From NCBI GenBank assembly GCA_903844685.1, contig CAIMUM010000222.1:1-33345 (forward strand): a stretch of DNA of 33,345 bases. Reading direction: 5' to 3'. This document shows positions 10,501-18,437 of the stretch, in pieces. The stretch's first letter is position 1; every line of letters starts with the position of its first letter. Position numbers and translations under genes: made by a program. The stretch comes from an uncultured Dehalococcoidia bacterium. Its GTDB lineage: Bacteria > Chloroflexota > Dehalococcoidia > GIF9 > UBA5629. The notes beneath the pieces were generated by a model, which had not been told where the DNA came from, did no database searches, and saw only the letters and a list, made by a program, of their open reading frames with translations.

Positions 10501-10616
10501 GCTCCGGAACACAATTCGATCCAGCAGTAGTCAGGGCATTCATCCCCATAGCGCTCTCATCCGCTCCTGACGATATCGAACTTGAAATGCAACGCAGCCA
10601 GCAAGACCAGGGTTAA
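7596..10616 (+). CDS. 7TM sensor - GAF - GAF - GGDEF - HD-GYP bifunctional c-di-GMP protein
   Basis: N-terminal multi-TM region, two GAF-like segments, RTSDLVFRYGGDEF (I-site RxxD plus intact GGDEF), and HDIGKVGIPD...HHHERWDGAGYP (HD-GYP). Confidence 0.95.
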   Translation: MNIHSLIPLIATIAYIPLIIILYANRPWQRQKQVFVLFLFAAMLWSLGDFLFRSDFLVNEKTVIAIAILCSVVFAATQLHYFLRTYYETKKPGVPVAYIIMVLAFIWIILFTPQRLVVDKGVPPVYGTWIYPLLIYYIVLIGRDVFILVKKLRSIVDPLARNQLAYLLVSIFIPALIVAFVTGGMAQEYPLAHVANFISALLLTYTVIKHQLLDLRIVLRRSLAVTAMAAIGIGIYLLLYVIGHFLFHFDVISINFLLGMGAALLIAFVIYQVRYVAIGQIDKLFYRDTYEYRQKLKDFTENRIRGMLSLDEMGNELLNLLCGAIRCKQASLLLPREDNGEFFVRFSVGDAQAGLPLSVKNDSPIIQWLQKTKTYLPRDRLDIAPEFKSLWKEELESIAQLNIQMFLPVISRNNIIGLLALGEKQHKRGYSLEDINYTERILNNTATSIEKEYLQDQLRKREQELSLINQLAGVISSSLDIKEVYDAFVGELKEFIEVDYAAIALVEGDNIYFAAVSTQVGSAWHAGEKIPMRGTGTEWVYLNRRPFYERDLTKRKRFWTCEEYIKRGLRSVLYLPLVNKGEVIGVLIIGSKNVAAYNTEQSILLEHLASQIAAPIENSRLFTKSEEIARVDGLTELFNRRHFDERMREEIARHSRYGDTLSMLLIDMDNFKKYNDTFGHLAGDRMLVHAAGLVKAATRTSDLVFRYGGDEFAVILPNSSTMDSFKVAERMRENLAVEMSGRQVDITISIGVASWPGDGTTLDEVCYAADMALYYAKRTGQNRTSIASRTLFSLNEPNVNVNTEAEVLSTIYALAATLEARDKYTYGHSRRVSRYAVSLAEALNLPPEQVALVSAASLLHDIGKVGIPDNVLNKCEKLSDDEWELLKQHPRLSATIVGHVPSLSACLAAVRHHHERWDGAGYPAGLKDEAIPIEARILTVTDSFEAMISERPYRKALSFKQAIAELEKCSGTQFDPAVVRAFIPIALSSAPDDIELEMQRSQQDQG

Positions 10617-11275
10617 CCCGGCCTGGCAAGTACACATATATTCCTGGAAAGATACTTTACCCGCAACGTGTACCCGTTCTCAGCATAAGTCCTCATAACT
10701 TCGAATCCGGCCGACTTCAGCAGTCTTGTTATTTCAGGATAAGTAAAAAGATAGTAATGGCGCATAAGTTGTTTGTCTTGAATTTTCCAGGGAACAATTA
10801 CTTGCTTGCCCTTCCCGATAAAATCCTTCTGCCAGCGGTTCCATACCGTTAAGAAAACCTCGCCGCCTGGCTTCAAGATACGCCGCAATTCCCGGAAAGC
10901 CTGCAGCCTGCTTTGTTTATCTAAAATATGATGATAGGCGGCCACGGAGATAATCCAATCAAAGCTTCTATCTTGGAAAGGCAGGCTAACAGCGTCCGCC
11001 ACTATCAGGCTGGCCGCAAATTTGAATTTATCGGAATATTTTAATGCCAGATTGATCATCGCTGCTGAGGAATCAATCCCCCATAATTCGAATTTATCCT
11101 TGAACGGCAGGAAGTCCGGCCCGTGCGCGCAGCCTATATTCAGCAGCTTCCCGCTTTGCCAGCGTTGCGCCACTGCATCAAGCTCTGCTCTGAACCGGGT
11201 CCGGTGGCGAAGCCTGTACCAGCTCTCGGCTATACCGTCATAGACGTTGGAGAGATCGTTTTCTTTGGTGTCCAT
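10613..11275 (-). CDS. Class I SAM-dependent methyltransferase, Trm9/ALKBH8-MTase-like
   Basis: NVYDGIAESWYRLR; LLNIGCAHG; GIDSSAAMINLA; ADAVSLPF; ISVAAYHHI; LKPGGEVFLTVWNRWQ; RNICVLAR. Divergent from elp3. Confidence 0.85.
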   Translation of the reverse strand: MDTKENDLSNVYDGIAESWYRLRHRTRFRAELDAVAQRWQSGKLLNIGCAHGPDFLPFKDKFELWGIDSSAAMINLALKYSDKFKFAASLIVADAVSLPFQDRSFDWIISVAAYHHILDKQSRLQAFRELRRILKPGGEVFLTVWNRWQKDFIGKGKQVIVPWKIQDKQLMRHYYLFTYPEITRLLKSAGFEVMRTYAENGYTLRVKYLSRNICVLARPG

Positions 11276-11340
11276 ATAGCTAATTTGCTACACTTGCAGC
11301 GCAACTCAAATATAACATAACCGGCAAGTTGAATCACATT

Positions 11341-12699
11341 ATGCGAAAAGGTTCGAGGACGATCTCCGGCGTCACGCCCGTGGCGGTCATGTCCAAGCCG
11401 GCGCCCTGCCCGGGCTCTTGCGTATTCTGCCCGACCTATCCTGATTCGCCGAAAAGCTACACACCTGAATCTCCCGCCGTATTGAGGGCGCTGGCCTGCG
11501 ATTTTGACCCTCAGAAACAGGTGGAACTCCGGCTCAAGATATTATCCAGGATGGGGCACCCGGGCGACAAAATTGAGCTTATCGTGATGGGCGGCACTTT
11601 CCTGGCAACTGAACCGGATTACCAGTATAGCTTTATCAAATCCTGCTATGATGCCCTGAACGGCAAAATTTCAAGCAATCTTGAAGAGGCCAAGCATATC
11701 AACGAAAGCTCGGCATTCAGGTGCGTTGGGCTCTGCATAGAAACCAGGCCCGACTGGTGCGGGGAAACTGAGGTAAACCGGATGCTGGAATTCGGCGCCA
11801 CACGCGTCGAATTGGGCGTCCAGGCCCTTGATGACGATATCTACAGCCTGGTACGCAGGGGTCACAGCGTAAGCGACGTCGCCAGAGCAACAGCACTGTT
11901 GAAGAAATACGGCTTGAAAGTCTACTACCACTGGATGCCGGGGTTGCCGGGCTCAAGCATAGATCACGACCTCGAAATGACACGCATGCTTTTTGAAGAT
12001 GACCGGTTCAAACCGGACGGTCTCAAACTCTACCCGATGCTGGTCGTGGCCGGCACTGAAATCGAGAGGTGGTATGCGGAGGGCAGGTATTTACCCTACA
12101 CGATGGATGAGCTTACTGCCTTGTTGGCAGACATAAAGGCGATGGTCCCGGGATATGTCCGAGTTCCGCGCGTGATGCGGGACATACCCACCAGATTTAT
12201 CGTTGCGGGTTGCCGGGACCTGGCCCTCCGCTCCAACGTACAGGAGGCTATGAAAACCAGGGGACTGCAATGCCAGTGCACCCGCTGCCGGGAGTACGGC
12301 CACAGGCGGCGCGACGGCTGGCATATCGGGCAGCCATCCCTTCACCGCTATGAATACGCGGCATCAGGCGGCAGGGAGATATTCCTATCCTGTGAAGACT
12401 CTGGCGGCACGCTTTTCGGGCTCCTGAGATTGCGCATCAGCCCGGATGACATATATCCGGCTATGGTGAGGGAGATCCATATTTTCGGTTCAGAGGTGCC
12501 GCTGGGGGACCAGGATGACCTTGCTGCACAGCACAAGGGGCTCGGTTCACAATTGCTGAAAGAGGCCGAAAGGATTGCCCGTGAGGAGAATTCGATAGGC
12601 AAAATTGCAGTCATAAGCGGTGTGGGGGCCAGGGACTATTTCCGCAATACCGGCGGTTACGAATTAGAAGGGCACTATATGATAAAGTCTCTAAAGTAA
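11341..12699 (+). CDS. elp3: Elp3-family tRNA U34 carboxymethyltransferase (radical SAM + GNAT)
   Basis: RTISGVTPVAVMSKPAPCPGSCVFCPTYPDSPKSYTPESPAVLRA, KIELIVMGGTF, CVGLCIETRPDW, GNAT tail ISGVGARDYFRNTGGYELEGHYMIKSL. ATG at 11341 preferred over TTG 11329. Confidence 0.96.
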   Translation: MRKGSRTISGVTPVAVMSKPAPCPGSCVFCPTYPDSPKSYTPESPAVLRALACDFDPQKQVELRLKILSRMGHPGDKIELIVMGGTFLATEPDYQYSFIKSCYDALNGKISSNLEEAKHINESSAFRCVGLCIETRPDWCGETEVNRMLEFGATRVELGVQALDDDIYSLVRRGHSVSDVARATALLKKYGLKVYYHWMPGLPGSSIDHDLEMTRMLFEDDRFKPDGLKLYPMLVVAGTEIERWYAEGRYLPYTMDELTALLADIKAMVPGYVRVPRVMRDIPTRFIVAGCRDLALRSNVQEAMKTRGLQCQCTRCREYGHRRRDGWHIGQPSLHRYEYAASGGREIFLSCEDSGGTLFGLLRLRISPDDIYPAMVREIHIFGSEVPLGDQDDLAAQHKGLGSQLLKEAERIAREENSIGKIAVISGVGARDYFRNTGGYELEGHYMIKSLK

Positions 12700-12704
12700 C
12701 CGCA

Positions 12705-13676
12705 TCAGGGGTAAAGATGGCAGGCCGCGTAATGTCCCGGCACAACTTCCCTGAAGGCGGGCTCTGCCACCGGGCAAATCTCCATCACCCTGTGACACCT
12801 GGTGTGAAAACGGCAGCCGGCCGGCGGTTTGAGGGGGGATGGCATATCGCCACTGAGCAAAATCCTGCTACCACCACCCCGCCTTAAGCCGGCCACGGCA
12901 GAGAGCAGGGCTTCAGTGTAGGGATGCAACGGATCCCTGAATAACTCCTCCTTATCCGCCAGTTCCACGATCTGTCCCATGTACATCACCGCCACGCGGT
13001 CGGCTATGTATTTTACCACCGCGAGATCATGGCTCACGAACATATACGATAGCCCGTCCGCGTCCTTGATATCCATCATCAGGTTAAGTACCTGTGCCTG
13101 CACCGATACGTCCAGGGCGCTAACCGGCTCGTCCGCAATAATCAGCCGGGGATCCATGGCCAGCGCGCGGGCAATGCCGATACGCTGGCGCTGGCCTCCG
13201 CTGAATTCATGCGGATACCTCTCCGCAAAGCCTGCCTCAAGGCCGACCTTCTCCATCAGGCGCGCCACTCTCCGGCCGCGCTCGCCGGCACCGCTGACCC
13301 CGTGCACAATCAAAGCCTCCCCGATTGAATCACCCACCGGCATACGCGGATCAAGCGACGAATCGGGATCCTGGAAAACGATCTGTATTTTGCCCCGCAA
13401 CGTGCGCAAATCCCGCTTATTCAAGGAAAGCACGTCAGTCCCCTGGAAAGAGATCTGCCCGCCCGTGGGCTCTTCCAGCCGCAGTATCGCTTTGCCGAGA
13501 GTGGATTTACCGCATCCCGATTCTCCCACCAGTCCCAACACTTCCCCCTCGATAATATCCAGCGAAACACCGTCTACCGCTTTTATCTCCCCCAGCGGCC
13601 TGGGTATCAAACCTGCGGTTACACGGTAGTATTTCTTGAGATTTTTGATCTGTAAGAGCGGAACCTTATTGATCAT
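12705..13676 (-). CDS. oppF: Oligopeptide/dipeptide ABC transporter ATP-binding protein (OppF/DppF-like)
   Basis: GESGCGKS Walker A, SGGQRQRIGIARAL signature, oligo_HPY C-terminus GCRFHTRC. Confidence 0.94.
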   Translation of the reverse strand: MINKVPLLQIKNLKKYYRVTAGLIPRPLGEIKAVDGVSLDIIEGEVLGLVGESGCGKSTLGKAILRLEEPTGGQISFQGTDVLSLNKRDLRTLRGKIQIVFQDPDSSLDPRMPVGDSIGEALIVHGVSGAGERGRRVARLMEKVGLEAGFAERYPHEFSGGQRQRIGIARALAMDPRLIIADEPVSALDVSVQAQVLNLMMDIKDADGLSYMFVSHDLAVVKYIADRVAVMYMGQIVELADKEELFRDPLHPYTEALLSAVAGLRRGGGSRILLSGDMPSPLKPPAGCRFHTRCHRVMEICPVAEPAFREVVPGHYAACHLYP

Positions 13677-14686
13677 GCTATGAAAGCTCCGGCGTTATCG
13701 TATAGATGACAGGCAACTTTATGAACACCCGCTATGTTCACCAGTGCAGGCTCAGTTGAACGGCAAACATCCATCACATCCCTGCAGCGCGGGTGGAAGG
13801 TGCATCCCTCCGGCAGGTCGATGGGATTGGGGGTATTGCCGGGTATGGACGGCAACCTTTTGAGGTTCGTGGATATATCCGGAAGGCAGGCAATCAGGCC
13901 ACGCGTGTAAGGATGGGCAGGATCAGTGAGAATAGTCTCAACCGGCGCTATCTCGACAACCCTGCCGCCATAGATAACGGCTGCCCGGTCGCCTATCTCG
14001 CGTACCAGCGACAGGTCATGCGTGATAAAAATTATAGACATGTTGCGCCTGGTTTTCAGTTCCTGCAGTATGAACATAATCTGTGCGCGTATAGTGACAT
14101 CCACCGCCGTGGTAGGTTCATCGGCGATCAATATTGACGGATCACAGGAAAGGCCCATGGCGATCATGGCCCTCTGCTTCATGCCGCCGGACATCTGGTG
14201 CGGATACATATTCAGCGCATTTTCAGCCTGGGGGATATTCATCTCCTCGAGGAGCAGCCGTGCTTTCTTGCGAGCGTCTGCCCGGTTATACCGGCCATGT
14301 GCATTTATTTGCTCCATTATCTGATCACCTATGGTAAAAACCGGGTTCAGGGCGGATTGCGCATTCTGAAAAACCATGGCAATCTCCTTGCCCCTGACCC
14401 GCCTGACCTGCTCCACAGGGCAATTCGCCAGGTCAATTCCGGCGAACATGACCTTGCCGCTGACAATTTTACCGGGAGGGCTATCGAAAAGCCGGAGGAG
14501 CGAAAGGGCGGTAACCGATTTACCGCAACCCGATTCACCCACCAGGCACAGGCATTCACCCTGCCTCAGATCAAAATCCACCCCGTTGACAGCCTTTACT
14601 ATCCCCCGTCGGGTATAGAACCAGGTTTTCAAGTTGCTTATTTCCAGTAAAGTGTTCACTGTCAATCTATTTTCACCATTGCACAC
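13673..14686 (-). CDS. oppD: Oligopeptide/dipeptide ABC transporter ATP-binding protein (OppD/DppD-like)
   Basis: GESGCGKS, MSGGMKQRAMIAMGL, GCTFHPRC. Overlaps oppF by 4 bp. Confidence 0.94.
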   Translation of the reverse strand: MCNGENRLTVNTLLEISNLKTWFYTRRGIVKAVNGVDFDLRQGECLCLVGESGCGKSVTALSLLRLFDSPPGKIVSGKVMFAGIDLANCPVEQVRRVRGKEIAMVFQNAQSALNPVFTIGDQIMEQINAHGRYNRADARKKARLLLEEMNIPQAENALNMYPHQMSGGMKQRAMIAMGLSCDPSILIADEPTTAVDVTIRAQIMFILQELKTRRNMSIIFITHDLSLVREIGDRAAVIYGGRVVEIAPVETILTDPAHPYTRGLIACLPDISTNLKRLPSIPGNTPNPIDLPEGCTFHPRCRDVMDVCRSTEPALVNIAGVHKVACHLYDNAGAFIA

Positions 14687-14691
14687 AAATC

Positions 14692-15654
14692 TTATACGCT
14701 GGCCTTGGGGTCAAAGGCATCACGTAAACCGTCACCGAAAAAATTAAATGAAAGGACGGTCAGAAAAAGCATGATGCCCGGCTCGACCGCCACCCACCAG
14801 GCGGAATCCAGGCTGTGCTGCCCGGTATTGAGTATCGTGCCCCAGCTCGTGCTCATCGGGTCACCCAGTCCTATGAAGCTCAGTGATGCCTCCGCCATGA
14901 TCACACCGGGTATGGAGAGCGAAGCCATCACTATGATAAGGCTGCTGACATTGGGGATGAGATGGTTAAATATAACCCTCGTATCGCTGGCCCCCAGGGC
15001 TTTGGACGCGGTGATAAAATCCCTTGTCCGTAACGACAGCGCTTCGCTGCGTATCAGGCGCGCTGCGCCCGTCCAACCTGTCAGGCCGATGACCAGCACG
15101 ATAATGGCCAGGCTGGGACCGAAAATGAAGACAATCAGCACCAGCAGCAGGAAGAAGGGGAAGGTCATCATGATATCCGTGAAGCGCATCAGGGCATTAT
15201 CCACCCAACCGCCCAGGAAAGCGGATAATACGCCGAGAAAGGTGCCCAGGAATATGGCTATGCCCGTGGCCAGCAGCCCTACCAGCAGCGATATCCTGGC
15301 GCCGGAGACCAGCATGGCCAGCATATCGCGTCCCTTGCTGTCGGTGCCCAGCGGATGCTCGGGTCGCCCTTCAATCATCGTAGTAGTTATCTCATTGGTT
15401 TTTATATCGTAAATCGATTCCTGTATCGAGAATCCCAAGGGCGGCAGGTTCAGGATATTGAAATCGGTTTTCTGCGGGTCCTGTACCAGCAGTGGTCCGA
15501 AAATACCTGTCAAAACAAGAAAACCGATGAATCCCAGACCCACCAGCGAAAGCCGGTTTTTCTGCAGCCTTTCCCAATAGTAGCCCCAGAGGCGATGGCT
15601 GATACGCAAAGGTATGCGGGATCTGCCACCCTGCCCTGGTTTCAACTCAGTCAT
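14692..15654 (-). CDS. oppC: ABC transporter permease (OppC/DppC-like)
   Basis: Multi-TM; GLTGWTGAARLIRSEALSLRTRDFITASKALGASD EAA-type loop. Confidence 0.93.
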   Translation of the reverse strand: MTELKPGQGGRSRIPLRISHRLWGYYWERLQKNRLSLVGLGFIGFLVLTGIFGPLLVQDPQKTDFNILNLPPLGFSIQESIYDIKTNEITTTMIEGRPEHPLGTDSKGRDMLAMLVSGARISLLVGLLATGIAIFLGTFLGVLSAFLGGWVDNALMRFTDIMMTFPFFLLLVLIVFIFGPSLAIIVLVIGLTGWTGAARLIRSEALSLRTRDFITASKALGASDTRVIFNHLIPNVSSLIIVMASLSIPGVIMAEASLSFIGLGDPMSTSWGTILNTGQHSLDSAWWVAVEPGIMLFLTVLSFNFFGDGLRDAFDPKASV

Positions 15655-16609
15655 ATCTGATCCTCGGGTCGAGGTAGGTATAGATAAGGTCGGTCGCCAG
15701 GTTGATAAAAAGCACCATGAAAGTGCCGATCAGCGTTACCGCTATAACAACAGCATAATCGTTGGCAAAGATAGCGTTAAAGGAAACCTGTCCCAGTCCG
15801 GGTATGCCGAAGACTATCTCGGTCAGGTAAGCCCCGCCGAAAACAATGCTGCCCAGGTCGAACATGATGATGGTCACCAGGGGCAGCACGGCGTTGCGCA
15901 GCACATGCTTGCCTATCACCGTCCTCTCGGATAACCCCTTGGCGCGCGCGGTGGTAACAAATTCCTTACGGAGGTTATCCAGCATGGCCGAACGCGTATA
16001 GCGCACGTAGCCGGCCAACTCCCCCGTGCCCAGCGCCAGCACGGGCATGATCAACTGCCGCAGGTTTTCCAGCGACCAGATGGGGTAACTTGTATCGTAA
16101 AAAGTCTTGAAAACACCCAGGTAGACGGCGAATACCAGTATCAGCATCAAACCCAGCCAGAATCCCGGTATAGATATGCCGATGAAAGAAAATATGGACG
16201 TGGCATAATCGATCTTCGTATTCTGATTAACCGCCGATAGTATGCCCAGGCCGACGCCCAGGATGATGGCAAAAATCGTAGCCAGCAGGATAAGCTGGAA
16301 TGAATAAATCCAGTGCGAGCCGATCAGTTCCATGACAGGCTGTGAGGCGCTGAATGACCAGCCCCACTTGCCCTGCAGGAGGTTGCCCATATACAGTAAA
16401 TACTGCTCGATAATCGGCTTATCCAGGCCGTAACGCGCCTCGATGGCCTGCCTTACCGATTCCACATCCTGACCTTTAGCAGCGATGTTGAGGATATACC
16501 GGTCTACGGGCGATGTCGGGCCGACGCGCAGCAAGATAAAGGTGATGGTCAGTATGCCCCAGGCGATGATGACGCTGTAAAGTAAACGCTTGATAATATA
16601 GCTGCGCAT
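15647..16609 (-). CDS. oppB: ABC transporter permease (OppB/DppB-like)
   Basis: MRSYIIKRLLYSVIIAWGILTITFILLRVGP start; YVRYTRSAMLDNLRKEFVTTARAKGLSE loop. Overlaps oppC by 8 bp. Confidence 0.93.
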   Translation of the reverse strand: MRSYIIKRLLYSVIIAWGILTITFILLRVGPTSPVDRYILNIAAKGQDVESVRQAIEARYGLDKPIIEQYLLYMGNLLQGKWGWSFSASQPVMELIGSHWIYSFQLILLATIFAIILGVGLGILSAVNQNTKIDYATSIFSFIGISIPGFWLGLMLILVFAVYLGVFKTFYDTSYPIWSLENLRQLIMPVLALGTGELAGYVRYTRSAMLDNLRKEFVTTARAKGLSERTVIGKHVLRNAVLPLVTIIMFDLGSIVFGGAYLTEIVFGIPGLGQVSFNAIFANDYAVVIAVTLIGTFMVLFINLATDLIYTYLDPRIRYD

Positions 16610-16664
16610 ATACCCGCCCGGTGGAGGGCTGTTACACCCGGGATGTGATCCTGTTGATTACAGT

Positions 16665-18401
16665 TTACTCAAAGTGCCAGAGGTAGTAATTATAGCCCAT
16701 GTTGATGCCGGGCTCGATGCCCTTGACGTTACTCTGGAAACCGTTGTTGCCCCTGGAATAGGTGATAAAATCCACCGGCTGTTCCTCGGATATCACCCGT
16801 GACAGCTCCTGGTACATCGTCCTGCGGTCTTCCTTATCCAGGCCTTCCTTTGACCTGATCTTTGCAAAGAGCGCATCCACCTTATCGTTGAAAAAGCCGA
16901 AGGAATTGAGGCCCCCGTCGCTGGCAAAGAAAACCCTGCTGCCCGAGGGAGCTAACGGGTCGGTGCTGTGCCCCATAAGGGTCAGGTCCCAGGTTTCCTC
17001 GCTGACCGCACCGGGCCCGTTGTTATAGCGTGCTTCCTGGCTGCTGCCGGGCACCTTATTAGCCATGTACTGCCGTATCAGGGTGGCCCATTGCACCCAC
17101 TTCACTTCAACGTCTATGCCGATAGCCGCCAGTTCCTGCTTGATCAGCAACGACATCGATTCCACCACGTCGCTGCCCGGCGTGGTAACCAGCAACAGCT
17201 TTACCGGCTTCCCGTCCTTGTCCAGCAGCACATCACGGTCACCGTTTTTCCCATACTTGTATCCTGCCGCTTTAAGCATCTCTATGGCTTGCTGCTTGCT
17301 GTTAAGCGGAGCGACACCGAGCTTCAAAACAGTATCATCGCTATACCAGGGCGAACTGGAAGGAATAAAGCTGTAGGCAGGTTCAGCGAAACCGAGGTAT
17401 ATCTTCTTGACGATGGTATCTTTGTCTATGGCCATGGAGATGGCCTGGCGCACCTCTTTCTTACGCAGACCCTCCCAACCATTGTCACGCTGGTTATAGC
17501 TGATTATGTTGTAGCCGCGGGTAGGGATGGTGTATACATTGATACGCTCCATCTTCTTGAACTTGGCCACGTTCTGCGGCTCGATCCCGCACTGCGTGAT
17601 GTCCCCGGCTTCCAGCGCCGCCTGCATCACCGCCGAGGTACCGAACATCTTGATAACCATTTCCTGGAAAAAGGGTGCGCCGTTCTCCTTGCCCAGGAAG
17701 AAAGCGGGGTTTCGCGACAGCACGAACTTGTCGTTCTTGAGCCACTCCTTGAAGGTATAGGGCCCGAGGTTACCTGTATAGCTGAGGTTATTGAATTCTT
17801 TGGCCTGTGTGAAAGCATCCACGTTGCCCTCATATTTAACGGCGATGTACTTGGGATACGGCATGAGATCGTAGAGGGTATAAACGAATTCAGGCTGCAC
17901 CGATTTGCGTGTAACCGTGAAAGTCGTATTATCAACCACCGCGGGTACAACGTACTGCTTCACCCCGTCCACAACCTCCTGCCAGTCGTCCTTGTAGTTG
18001 TAGTTCAGCCAACTGGAGAACATCAGGTTATTCATCGTGTATACGTAATCATCGGAGGTCACCTGCGAGCCGTCGCTCCATTTCAAGTCGGGACGGATGG
18101 TTATCGTATAAACCAGGCCGTCCGGCGACACTTCGATGTCCTTGGCCAGGCAGCGCAGGACGATATTGAACTTATTATCGTAGCCGGCTAATGATTCGAG
18201 CGTATAGCCTACATATCCAAAAGACGACGCGTCGGCCGCCAGTATCCAGTTCAACGTCTCGGCCTCGCCGCCGGAAACGTCACCTTCGATGTAGTTTCCG
18301 GCCACTTTGGGGGCCGGCGCTGAGCAGCCCGGCGCGGCGGTTAACAGCATGCTTACGGCTACCAGCGTTACAATCCACTTCATCAGTGTATCTTTAGACA
18401 C
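16665..18401 (-). CDS. ABC transporter substrate-binding lipoprotein, family 5
   Basis: N-terminal hydrophobic signal with lipobox-like AAPGC; family 5 SBP core DLKWSDGSQVTSDDYVYT. Confidence 0.93.
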   Translation of the reverse strand: MSKDTLMKWIVTLVAVSMLLTAAPGCSAPAPKVAGNYIEGDVSGGEAETLNWILAADASSFGYVGYTLESLAGYDNKFNIVLRCLAKDIEVSPDGLVYTITIRPDLKWSDGSQVTSDDYVYTMNNLMFSSWLNYNYKDDWQEVVDGVKQYVVPAVVDNTTFTVTRKSVQPEFVYTLYDLMPYPKYIAVKYEGNVDAFTQAKEFNNLSYTGNLGPYTFKEWLKNDKFVLSRNPAFFLGKENGAPFFQEMVIKMFGTSAVMQAALEAGDITQCGIEPQNVAKFKKMERINVYTIPTRGYNIISYNQRDNGWEGLRKKEVRQAISMAIDKDTIVKKIYLGFAEPAYSFIPSSSPWYSDDTVLKLGVAPLNSKQQAIEMLKAAGYKYGKNGDRDVLLDKDGKPVKLLLVTTPGSDVVESMSLLIKQELAAIGIDVEVKWVQWATLIRQYMANKVPGSSQEARYNNGPGAVSEETWDLTLMGHSTDPLAPSGSRVFFASDGGLNSFGFFNDKVDALFAKIRSKEGLDKEDRRTMYQELSRVISEEQPVDFITYSRGNNGFQSNVKGIEPGINMGYNYYLWHFE

Positions 18402-18437
18402 TTCTTTTCCCCCACTGCTGATTTACTTCGCCCGAGA

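Noticed and set aside
16968-18191. 407-aa plus-strand ORF antisense to the first SBP gene
   Set aside because: Shadow ORF in the frame opposite a well-supported SBP; low-complexity His/Arg/Leu-rich composition. Its similarity to the 18552-19316 antisense ORF follows from SBP paralogy, not from real coding.
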